This document shows positions 8,969-16,449 of a stretch of 61,502 nt of DNA, one piece after another; position 1 is the stretch's first letter; each line of letters opens with the position of its first letter. The notes below the pieces were generated by a model. That model did not search any database and was not told the origin of the DNA. It saw nothing but the letters and a program-made list of their open reading frames with translations. The position numbers and the translations under genes were made by a program. Source of the stretch: Planctomycetia bacterium (GTDB lineage Bacteria; Planctomycetota; GCA-002687715); NCBI GenBank assembly GCA_005790545.1, contig SXUL01000018.1, positions 1 through 61,502 on the forward strand, written 5' to 3'.

Positions 8969-10561
8969 TCACTTCTTCTCGAGGCCCTTTTTCGCCTTGG
9001 CGAGTTCGCGCAGCGCCACGCCACGGCCGGGCTGTTCCTTGAGGAGCTTTTCGAGGAGCGGCAACGCTTCGTCGAACTTGCCCATGAGGTTGCAGCAGAT
9101 GGCGAGGTTCTCGATGGCATCGCCGAAGTTCGGGTCCAGCTCGAGGGCGCGACGGTAGTACTTCACGCCCGAGGCGATGTCTTCCAGGTGGTAGTGGAAC
9201 ATGAGGCCCGTGTCATTGAGCGTCTGCGCCTTCATGGTGCTGTCGGCAGTCGCGGACTTGATGACTTCTACCGAAGCCCTCTCGTACCAGTCCTTGGAGC
9301 GGACCCAGAGTTCACGTGCGGCCTGCTTCGATTCGCGGGCCTTCATGCTCCCGAACTCGCGCAGTGCGAAGCCGAGGTTGTTGTAGACGCTGAAGTTGGG
9401 TGGCGCGAGCTTGGCATAGCGCTCAAGCGCCGCAATGGCGTCGCCGAACTTGCCGGCTTCGAAGAGCGGCCCGAGCACGATCAACAGTGCATCACAGCCG
9501 CGGTTGTCGTTTTCCGGAAGCCCCTTCTGGGCCTTGGCCCACCATTCCGCCGCTGCGCCGAGATCGCCGAGTTCCTTCGCGCACTTGCCTGCTTCGAGGG
9601 CGGCCTCGGGGTAGGCACCGTTCCAGAGTTCGAGGGCAACAGTGTAGGACGCGATGGCCTCCTTCCACTGCTTCTGCTGCGCGAGGTAGTAGCCGATCCA
9701 CCACTTGGCGCGTGCCTCGCCGGGATGAGCCTTGGCCCAGGCTTCCATGATCTTCTGGGCGTCAGCGGCATCGCCGGTGGCTCCGCGCAGCGCCCAAATG
9801 GCGTTGCCTACTTGCTGGATTGTTTCCAGATCCACTTCTTTGCACGTGAGTGCACTCTGATAGGCGGGGATGGCCTGGTCTGCGGCGAGAGCGCCACCGC
9901 TCTCCATGGTCACGTGTCCCTTCTCACGCCAGAGCCATGCGGCATCTGGTTTGATCTTCAGTGCCTTGTCGAGGTCCTCAAGGGCCTTGCCGAAGTTCTT
10001 GGCGCCGCGATGGCCGCGAGCCGCAAAGAAGAGGTGATTCGATTCGCCCGGCTCAAGCAGCGCAGCCGCTTCGTAGTGCGCCGCGGAATCGGAGAACCTG
10101 TTCAGATTCCAAGCCAATTCGCCCGCGAGGGTGACGGACTCGATGTCCTTCGCGTCGAGCTTCAGCGCGGCCAGCACGAAGCAGAGGGCTTCTTCGTAGT
10201 AGGAATCGATCTTCCCTTGCGTCGCTCCCGGTGCGGTTTTCGCTTCTTCCGCCCGCGCCCAGAAGATCTGGGCCGCAAGCTTCTGGTATCCGGCGTTGGC
10301 GGCGTCGAGGTTGCAGGCCTTCACGATCACCTGCATGGCGCGGTCGCAGTCCTCGAGTTCGTAGTGGCAACGCGCGAGGAGCGCGAGGCCCTTGGCGTTC
10401 TTGAGCAGTGCGTCCCATTGGCTGCTGAGGAGGTCCGCGGCTTCCTGAACCTTGCCGTCCTTGTGGAGGCCTTCAGCCTTCGCCACCACATCATCTTGGG
10501 CGGCCAAGGGCGTGAGGGCGAGTGCGAACAGCGCGAGTGTGGTGGTGAACAATCGGAGCAT
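8969..10561 (-). CDS. Secreted TPR-repeat protein
   Basis: 530 residues with an N-terminal signal peptide (RLFTTTLALFALALTPLAAQ). The rest is almost wholly alpha-helical with TPR-type pairs, for example LEDLDKALKIKPDAAWLWREKG and GVKYYRRALELDPNFGDAIENLA. TPR arrays act as protein-binding scaffolds; the partner is unknown. ATG at 10561 is chosen with GAGG 8 nt upstream, rather than a TTG 4 codons earlier. It is the first gene of a two-gene unit with the FG-GAP candidate selenoprotein, 70 nt downstream, suggesting that the two exported proteins act together. Confidence 0.85.
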   Translation of the reverse strand: MLRLFTTTLALFALALTPLAAQDDVVAKAEGLHKDGKVQEAADLLSSQWDALLKNAKGLALLARCHYELEDCDRAMQVIVKACNLDAANAGYQKLAAQIFWARAEEAKTAPGATQGKIDSYYEEALCFVLAALKLDAKDIESVTLAGELAWNLNRFSDSAAHYEAAALLEPGESNHLFFAARGHRGAKNFGKALEDLDKALKIKPDAAWLWREKGHVTMESGGALAADQAIPAYQSALTCKEVDLETIQQVGNAIWALRGATGDAADAQKIMEAWAKAHPGEARAKWWIGYYLAQQKQWKEAIASYTVALELWNGAYPEAALEAGKCAKELGDLGAAAEWWAKAQKGLPENDNRGCDALLIVLGPLFEAGKFGDAIAALERYAKLAPPNFSVYNNLGFALREFGSMKARESKQAARELWVRSKDWYERASVEVIKSATADSTMKAQTLNDTGLMFHYHLEDIASGVKYYRRALELDPNFGDAIENLAICCNLMGKFDEALPLLEKLLKEQPGRGVALRELAKAKKGLEKK

Positions 10562-10655
10562 GGGATGCCTCAAGATCGGTTCCGGGAGGGGATTGGAGCC
10601 ATGGTACCAGCCGGGCCGGCAGCGACGCGCCCTGCCGCGCGCCGCTGCGTGTCGC

Positions 10656-10661
10656 TATAAC
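10656..10661 (+). promoter_or_regulatory. -10-like box for lysS
   Basis: TATAAC about 18 nt upstream of the lysS ATG, implying a very short leader. No -35 seen. Confidence 0.35.
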
Positions 10662-10679
10662 CCGCACGGGAACGCGAAC

Positions 10680-12158
10680 ATGAATACGTCCAGCGGCAAC
10701 GAACAGCGGGATGTGCGTCTTTCAAAACTGGAGCGCATCCGCGCTGCGGGCATCAATCCTTGGCCGGAGCGCTTCGTCCGCACGCACACGCTGGCGGAAG
10801 CACGCGCGCTTCCGGCCGGAACGGCTGGCGTGCGTGTGTGTGGCCGCCTCATGACCATGCGCGTCATGGGCAAGATGAGCTTCGCCACTTTGCAGGATCA
10901 ATCCGGCCGCTGCCAAATCTCGGTGCAGTGCGAGGCCGTGGGTGAGCCTTTCTACAAGGAGGTCTGGAAGAAGCTGATCGACCTCGGTGATTTCCTCGGC
11001 ATCGAAGGCGAGATGGTGGTGACCAAGACGGGCGAGCCGACGGTGGCAGCGAAGTCCGTCCAGTTCCTCGGCAAGGCGTTGCGGCCGCTTCCTGAGAAGT
11101 GGCATGGCGTGCAGGACCAGGAAACCTGTCATCGGCAGCGCTATCTGGACCTGACCATGAACCGCGAGACCATGGAGCGTTTTCTGCTCCGCTCGCGCGT
11201 GGTCTCGAGCACGCGGAACTTCCTCGACCGCCACGCGTTCGTTGAAGTCGAAACACCTGTTCTGCAGACCAAGGCCTCCGGCGCCGCAGCGAAGCCATTC
11301 TTCTCGCACCACAACAGCCTCGACATGCAGGTGACGCTCCGGATCGCGCCGGAGACCTGGTTGAAGCGGCTCATCGCCGGCGGCTTCGACCGCGTCTATG
11401 AATTCGCGCGCTGTTTCCGCAACGAGGGCATGGACCCCTCGCACTTGCAGGACTTCACCATGCTGGAGTGGTACGCGTCCTACTGGAACTACGAGGACAA
11501 CATGCGCTTCACGCAAGCGCTGTTGCAACACGTGATCCAGGAGTCACTCGGCACGCTTCTGCTCACACTGCGCGGCCGTGCGGTGGACTTCTCGGGCGAG
11601 TGGCCGCGCGTGAGCTTCCGCGAACTCATTCTGAAGGACTGCGGCATCGACATCGCGGAGTGCAAGGACGCGGATGCGTTGCGCGCCGCCGTGCGCGCGA
11701 AAGGCATCGCGCTTCCGGAGGAGGAAATCCGCGCTCTCGGATTCGGGAATCTCGTGGATCAGCTCTACAAGAAGGTCTCGCGGCCAGCGCTCACCGGCCC
11801 GGTGTTCCTTGTCGCGCATCCCATCGAACTTTCGCCTCTTGCGCGGCGCAACGATGTCGCTGGCGAACTCACCGACCGCTTCCAGCTCGTGGTTGCAGGC
11901 TGGGAGATCGTGAATGCCTACTCGGAGCTGGTGGACCCACTGGACCAACGTCAGCGTCTCGAGGAACAGGCTCGTCTGAAAACCGGTGGCGATGATGAGG
12001 CCATGGAGATGGACGAGGAATACCTCCTCTGCATGGAGCACGGCATGCCGCCCATCTCGGGCTTCGGCATGGGCATCGACCGCCTCGTGTGCCTGCTCTC
12101 CAATCAGGACAATCTCCGGGATGTGGTGCTGTTTCCGCTTCTGAAACCCCAAGCCTGA
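10680..12158 (+). CDS. lysS: Lysyl-tRNA synthetase, class II
   Basis: 492 residues, normal for bacterial LysS. It attaches lysine to tRNA-Lys in the cytoplasm. The N-terminal anticodon-binding OB fold includes VCGRLMTMRVMGKMSFATLQD at about residues 45-70. Class II motif 2 is FARCFRNEGMDPSHLQDFTMLEWY, and motif 3 is GFGMGIDRLVCLLSNQDNLRDV near the C-terminus. All expected catalytic blocks are present. The start gives the short N-terminus usual for the family, with GGGA upstream. It is read alone, divergent from the TPR gene. Confidence 0.97.
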   Translation: MNTSSGNEQRDVRLSKLERIRAAGINPWPERFVRTHTLAEARALPAGTAGVRVCGRLMTMRVMGKMSFATLQDQSGRCQISVQCEAVGEPFYKEVWKKLIDLGDFLGIEGEMVVTKTGEPTVAAKSVQFLGKALRPLPEKWHGVQDQETCHRQRYLDLTMNRETMERFLLRSRVVSSTRNFLDRHAFVEVETPVLQTKASGAAAKPFFSHHNSLDMQVTLRIAPETWLKRLIAGGFDRVYEFARCFRNEGMDPSHLQDFTMLEWYASYWNYEDNMRFTQALLQHVIQESLGTLLLTLRGRAVDFSGEWPRVSFRELILKDCGIDIAECKDADALRAAVRAKGIALPEEEIRALGFGNLVDQLYKKVSRPALTGPVFLVAHPIELSPLARRNDVAGELTDRFQLVVAGWEIVNAYSELVDPLDQRQRLEEQARLKTGGDDEAMEMDEEYLLCMEHGMPPISGFGMGIDRLVCLLSNQDNLRDVVLFPLLKPQA

Positions 12159-12180
12159 AGCCACTGTCGGACCCTCTCTC

Positions 12181-12186
12181 TACAGT
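12181..12186 (+). promoter_or_regulatory. -10-like box for the double-HTH gene
   Basis: TACAGT followed by GCGCGCGCC, about 45 nt upstream of the ATG at 12231. The same TANAGTGCGC context occurs at 44741 ahead of the Gfo/Idh gene. Confidence 0.3.
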
Positions 12187-12230
12187 GCGCGCGCCTCCCC
12201 GGGCGGGGAAGAGGCGAAGGAGAGATCAGC

Positions 12231-13145
12231 ATGAGTTCAACAGAAGGGATCGGTCGGCGCATGAAGTTCCTGCGCAGACGTCAACGTCTCAATCTTGCGG
12301 CCCTGGCAACCAAGCTGGACCTTCCGGCGTCGCTGCTCAGGAAGTGGGAACAGGGCCATTTGCCATTGCCTGTTGGCTACCAGTACTCCATCGCGGCAGC
12401 ACTGGGCGTGGATCACGCGGCCATGCTCGCCGATGCGGAAGGCCCCGTGGAAGTTCCCGCGGCGCGCGCGGCCAACGGCGCGCGGTTGAAAGCGGTGCGT
12501 GTCGCACGGGAACTGAGTCCAGAAGCTGCCGCGGCAAACCTCGGGATCACCGCGGAGGTCCTTCTTCTCGCCGAATCCGGCGAGAGCGTGCTCGACGTGC
12601 CTTTGCCGGTCCTCACGGCGTTTCTCGGGAAAGGCGAGCGGGACGCGGATGCACGCAATCTCGCCCTCGAGATCATGGAGTGGCATCGGCCGTCGGCAGG
12701 TGGCGTACCTCGTCACCTGCACGCACGCGGTGCACCGCAGGTCATCGACCTCGAAGCCGACGATGATCTTGATGATCAGTGCGAGAACGAATACGAAAGA
12801 GCCTGGCCTTGCTGTCCATGGTGTGGTCGCAAGGTGCCCTACGACACGGATTCAAAACCACCGTGTTCCCATCTCGCGTTCATCTGGGAACCGGAGAGCG
12901 CCGAGTTCATGTTCGCGACACCCAGCACGACGCAGGCATTCGATGCATGGCAAGCAGAGGTGGATGAAGACAGCGATGAGTTTGACTCGCCCATGTCTCC
13001 CGAAGCCCTTGCGTCCATGGGGTTCGACAGCCGCCTCGTGCTCATCGCGTTGAGCTCGTGCGGCATGGCCTGCGGGCCGGTGTCTTCCACCATCTACTGC
13101 GGGTTCATGCTCGCAGTTCCTGGCGCCACCGAGTCGCAAGGGTGA
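12231..13145 (+). CDS. XRE-type protein with two helix-turn-helix units and a zinc-ribbon-like C-terminus
   Basis: 304 residues. Residues about 5-60 (IGRRMKFLRRRQRLNLAALATKL ... LLRKWEQGH) form a Cro/C1-type HTH, and about 85-130 (RLKAVRVARELSPEAAAANLGI) a second, more degenerate one. A Cys-rich segment CCPWCGRKVPYDTDSKPPC with a following His may bind zinc. The ~100-residue C-terminal domain is acidic and unrecognised. Probably a DNA-binding regulator; targets unknown. ATG at 12231 has GAAGGAGAG upstream. It is read alone downstream of lysS. Confidence 0.7.
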   Translation: MSSTEGIGRRMKFLRRRQRLNLAALATKLDLPASLLRKWEQGHLPLPVGYQYSIAAALGVDHAAMLADAEGPVEVPAARAANGARLKAVRVARELSPEAAAANLGITAEVLLLAESGESVLDVPLPVLTAFLGKGERDADARNLALEIMEWHRPSAGGVPRHLHARGAPQVIDLEADDDLDDQCENEYERAWPCCPWCGRKVPYDTDSKPPCSHLAFIWEPESAEFMFATPSTTQAFDAWQAEVDEDSDEFDSPMSPEALASMGFDSRLVLIALSSCGMACGPVSSTIYCGFMLAVPGATESQG

Positions 13146-13195
13146 CTGTGCGCGCACTGGGCGTGCGCGCGGCACGCCCGGCGACTCGTGCACGC

Positions 13196-13747
13196 TCAGC
13201 GCGCGAGCTTCTTCGGCAGGCTGGCGAGGATGTCCGCGGCAAAACTCTTCATCACGGCTTCTTCAGCCTCGCGCATGGCACCGGCTTGCACGGTGCCGGG
13301 GTAGAGCACGGTGCGCTCGGTGAAACGGCGTTCCCAGAGCACCGCGCCGTTCTTGCCGGTGAGTGTCAGTTTTCCTGCCGCCTTCACGCGTCCGCTGGAG
13401 AGGAAGGCGTCCCGGTTCCATTCATCGAGCGCGAGCGTGAGGATGCCGTCGGAGTGCATGGCCTCGGCGCTCGCGCTGCCGCCAACGAGTGTGCCATCCA
13501 CGAAGTTCGAAGTCGGCACGGCATAGCTCTTCTCGCTGATGAGTGTCTTGCGCACCGCTTCGCGCAGCCGTGCGGAGAGATGCTCATCGGAGCCTGCCGG
13601 CACAACGGGCCGCACGACCGCGATGTCCACCACGTGAGCCTTCGCGAACTCCGGGCTCTCGCTGACTTCGTCCACTGGCGGCGTCGCCGGCGGTGTGGAG
13701 CACGCGACGGCAAAAAGAAACAGCAGGCTCGCTGCGATCGGCTTCAT
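13196..13747 (-). CDS. Small lipoprotein of unknown function
   Basis: 183 residues with a lipoprotein signal peptide; lipobox AVAC places the lipidated Cys at about residue 16. The mature part starts with a Pro/Thr-rich linker. The remainder resembles periplasmic lipoproteins whose domain includes LTLTGKNGAVLWERRF, similar in layout to outer-membrane assembly accessory lipoproteins, but I cannot assign a family. ATG at 13747 is preceded by GGGAGGGATGCC. It ends close to, and is convergent with, the double-HTH gene. Confidence 0.75.
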   Translation of the reverse strand: MKPIAASLLFLFAVACSTPPATPPVDEVSESPEFAKAHVVDIAVVRPVVPAGSDEHLSARLREAVRKTLISEKSYAVPTSNFVDGTLVGGSASAEAMHSDGILTLALDEWNRDAFLSSGRVKAAGKLTLTGKNGAVLWERRFTERTVLYPGTVQAGAMREAEEAVMKSFAADILASLPKKLAR

Positions 13748-13788
13748 GGCATCCCTCCCGTGGGTGCTTCGAGAACGTGCGGATTTTC

Positions 13789-14454
13789 TCAGGATGGCTC
13801 TGCCGCCGCAAGCGCCCGCGCAAGCCGGCGGCAGGATTCACAGCTCCCGCAAGGGCGGTCACCACCGAGGTAACAGGACCAGCAGTGCTCGAGGGGTGCC
13901 CCGACCCTGCGTCCGGCCTCCACGATCTCCTTCTTGTTCATGCCGATGGTGGGGGCGAGCACAGAGACGTGGTTCCGCGTCGAGAGCCGGAGCGCTCCAT
14001 TCACGGCTTCGATGAACTCTGCCGAGTTGTCCGGGAAGGTGGCGGCCTCTTCGCGGTTGAAGCCGCACACCACATGCTCGATGCCGTTGGTTTCCGCCCA
14101 GGTGGCGGCCATGGCGATCAGGGCGAAATTGCGGTTCGGGACCCAAACCTGTGCTGCGTTGGTCTTGGCTGCGCCCTCGATGTCGTCGAGGTCTTCGGTG
14201 CTGGGGCGCGGAAGTTCCAGCTTGGGGTCCGTGAGAGCGCCACGGGCGGCCTCACGAAGGTAGGGAATGAAGACCGTCCGGTGCTGGATGCCCAGCGTGA
14301 GGGCGAGTCTGTAGGCGGCGGCGAGTTCGCGTCGCGCCGCCTTCTGGCCGTAGTCCACGGTCAAGGCCAACACAGGCTCGACCGCGGGCCGCAGCAGCCA
14401 TGCTGCCACGGTGGAATCGAGGCCTCCAGAGAGCAGGACGATCGCTTGTGCCAC
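13789..14454 (-). CDS. queC: QueC, 7-cyano-7-deazaguanine synthase
   Basis: 221 residues. It makes preQ0 from 7-carboxy-7-deazaguanine with ATP and ammonia, a step in queuosine synthesis. The ATP pyrophosphatase loop LLSGGLDST is at the N-terminus, VPNRNF in the middle, and the zinc site CWSCYLGGDRPCGSCESC near the C-terminus contains the expected four cysteines. The GTG at 14454 gives the standard N-terminus (VAQAIVLLSGGLDS); upstream ATG starts add about 20-30 residues not found in the family. No other queuosine genes are nearby. Confidence 0.93.
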   Translation of the reverse strand: MAQAIVLLSGGLDSTVAAWLLRPAVEPVLALTVDYGQKAARRELAAAYRLALTLGIQHRTVFIPYLREAARGALTDPKLELPRPSTEDLDDIEGAAKTNAAQVWVPNRNFALIAMAATWAETNGIEHVVCGFNREEAATFPDNSAEFIEAVNGALRLSTRNHVSVLAPTIGMNKKEIVEAGRRVGAPLEHCWSCYLGGDRPCGSCESCRRLARALAAAEPS

Positions 14455-14579
14455 GCGGTGATCTCGCGCGACGATAGACGGTTGACACCGCGCGGAGAAG
14501 GCACCTACCATGCTCCCACGGCGCGGTTGTTGTCCTTTGTCCGGCATTCTTGAGGGTCGCGCCGCAGCCAGAGTTCGTG

Positions 14580-15842
14580 ATGCAGACGACCGCCGTCATC
14601 AATCAAAAGGGTGGAGTCGGGAAGACCACGACGGTGATGAACCTCGGGGCGGCCCTGGGGCTCCTCGGCCGGCGCGTTTTGCTCATCGACCTCGATCCGC
14701 AAGCGAATCTGAGCGCCCACCTCGGGGTTTTCGATTCGGCGCCAGGAGCTCCGACCAGCTACCAAGTCCTGGTGGACGAGGTGCCGCTTTCGGAGAGCAT
14801 TCTGCCGACCGCCGAGGAGAACGTCTTTCTCGTGCCCTCGACGCGCGACCTCGCCGGTGCCGAACTGGAACTGGTCTCGGCCATGGGCCGCGAAACCCGG
14901 TTGAAGGAAGCGCTCGCGGCGCTCGAAAAAACCGCGAAGCCCGCTTTCGACGACATCCTCGTCGATTGCCCGCCTTCGCTCGGGTTGCTTTCTCTCAATG
15001 CACTGGCGGCAGCGGACCGGGTACTCGTGCCGCTGCAGGCGGAGTTCTTCGGCCTGCAGGGCTATGCGCGGCTGATGGACATCATCACGTTGGTGCAACG
15101 CCGCTTGAATCCCCGGCTGGTTCTTGGTGGCATCGTGGCGTGCAAAGTGGATCGGCGTGCACGCATCACCAACGACGTCCTTGATGAAGTGAAGAAGTGG
15201 GCCGGCGAGAGCTTCTTCGAGAGCATGATCCGTCCGAATGTGAAGCTCTCTGAGGCCACCAGTCATGGCCGCTCGGTCTTCCGCTATGCCGCCGCCAGCA
15301 ACGGCGCCGAGGATTATCTCGCGCTGGCGCGGGAATTCGTTCAGCGTGCCTCAGGTGTCGTCGTTCCGGAAGCTCCAGCCGCATGGTTGAAGCTGGTGCA
15401 GGATCAGAAGGACAACGCGCGCGCCACGGCACGGGCCATGAAGCAGGCCTGGCGTGAAGCGGTTCCGGTGCCTGATCTGGAACCCGAGGTCGCGAAGTCG
15501 CAGTCCGAGCGAGAGCTGGAGGCACCGGCCGCTGCGAGCGTGCGCTCGCGTCGCGCCACGCAACAGCCCGTCACCGCGGCAGCGGAGAAACCGGCCGCTG
15601 CCGGAACAAAGGCCGAGCCAAGACCGGCATCCAAGTCTGCGGCGAAGTCGGCTGCGAAGCCGACCGCGGCAGAAACGGCCGCTCTGCAGGTTGCGGCGGC
15701 AGCGGTGAAGCCCGCAGCGACTGTCAAGCCGGCGGACGGCACGGGTGCATCGGAAGCAACTCCGAGAAAGTCGCCCACGGTGATTCGCTCCGCGGCGCGT
15801 CGCGTGCCGCGCTCGGCGAAGCCGGAAGATCCTCAGCCCTGA
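14580..15842 (+). CDS. ParA/Soj-family ATPase with long Ala/Lys/Pro tail
   Basis: 420 residues. Residues 1-260 are a standard ParA: deviant Walker A KGGVGKTTT, DLDPQANLS, and DILVDCPPSLGLLSLNAL. The family segregates chromosomes or positions protein complexes by ATP-dependent dimerisation on DNA. The C-terminal ~150 residues are low-complexity Ala/Lys/Pro/Thr (for example AAAEKPAAAGTKAEPRP), resembling histone-H1-like tails and absent from most ParA proteins. No parB or parS is seen in this window, so it is an orphan here. ATG at 14580 fits the family N-terminus. Confidence 0.85.
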   Translation: MQTTAVINQKGGVGKTTTVMNLGAALGLLGRRVLLIDLDPQANLSAHLGVFDSAPGAPTSYQVLVDEVPLSESILPTAEENVFLVPSTRDLAGAELELVSAMGRETRLKEALAALEKTAKPAFDDILVDCPPSLGLLSLNALAAADRVLVPLQAEFFGLQGYARLMDIITLVQRRLNPRLVLGGIVACKVDRRARITNDVLDEVKKWAGESFFESMIRPNVKLSEATSHGRSVFRYAAASNGAEDYLALAREFVQRASGVVVPEAPAAWLKLVQDQKDNARATARAMKQAWREAVPVPDLEPEVAKSQSERELEAPAAASVRSRRATQQPVTAAAEKPAAAGTKAEPRPASKSAAKSAAKPTAAETAALQVAAAAVKPAATVKPADGTGASEATPRKSPTVIRSAARRVPRSAKPEDPQP

Positions 15843-15892
15843 GTGCCGGTCTCGCGCGCGGATTCGCGCCGCCGTCCGACCGCGCCGCGGTT

Positions 15893-16228
15893 TCAGAAGG
15901 GCATGTCGGGGGGCATCAACTCAAGTGCGAGCAGGATGAGGGAGTGGTCGGCTCCCATGCGCACGGCGAAGGGCTTCCGCGTGCCAGCGTCTCGCCTGCC
16001 CGCGGTCGACGGGATCGCCGCGTCTGAGAGCAGTTTGATGACGGTCTCGCGGAAGGGTGTGTAGGCGACGCCGTGTTCGATACAGAGCCGGTAGATGATG
16101 TCGCCGAGCTCCGGCGCGGCCACGGCTTCCACTTCGAACACCTTGGTGGCGTCCTGCGGGCGCCGGAGAGGGCCCAGTTCGCGCAGAGCCTGCTTCAGGA
16201 TGAGTTCGTAGTGGGCGAGGATTTCCAT
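15893..16228 (-). CDS. Small hypothetical protein
   Basis: 111 residues, mostly helical, starting MEILAHYELILKQALRELG. No signal peptide, membrane segment or known motif. It is the only ORF with plausible protein character in the 600-nt gap between parA and the DsbD-family gene, and it is convergent with parA. No strong ribosome-binding site is seen, and the frame is closed by a stop 30 nt upstream of the ATG. Modest confidence that it is expressed. Confidence 0.5.
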   Translation of the reverse strand: MEILAHYELILKQALRELGPLRRPQDATKVFEVEAVAAPELGDIIYRLCIEHGVAYTPFRETVIKLLSDAAIPSTAGRRDAGTRKPFAVRMGADHSLILLALELMPPDMPF

Positions 16229-16449
16229 GGTGTCTGTGAACGCTGCGTCGGGCGCGGGTCACACATCCGTCGGGGCGTCTCTGATGGAGACTATCCCCGC
16301 CACGGGCCCGCGGCGGCGCGCCGTTGCGCATCCGGATGTTGATACGGGCAAGTCGTGGATCTTGCGCCACTTGCCACTGCAATCTGCGCTGATTTTTTCT
16401 CGAGCCGCTTTGCCGCTGGAAGGGAGGCCTTACACTCGGCGCTCGTTCC
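16229..16449. other. Intergenic region upstream of the DsbD-family gene
   Basis: 221 nt without a convincing gene. It should hold divergent promoters. TACACT at 16431-16436, 13 nt before the ATG at 16450, is a possible -10 element with a very short leader. Confidence 0.4.
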
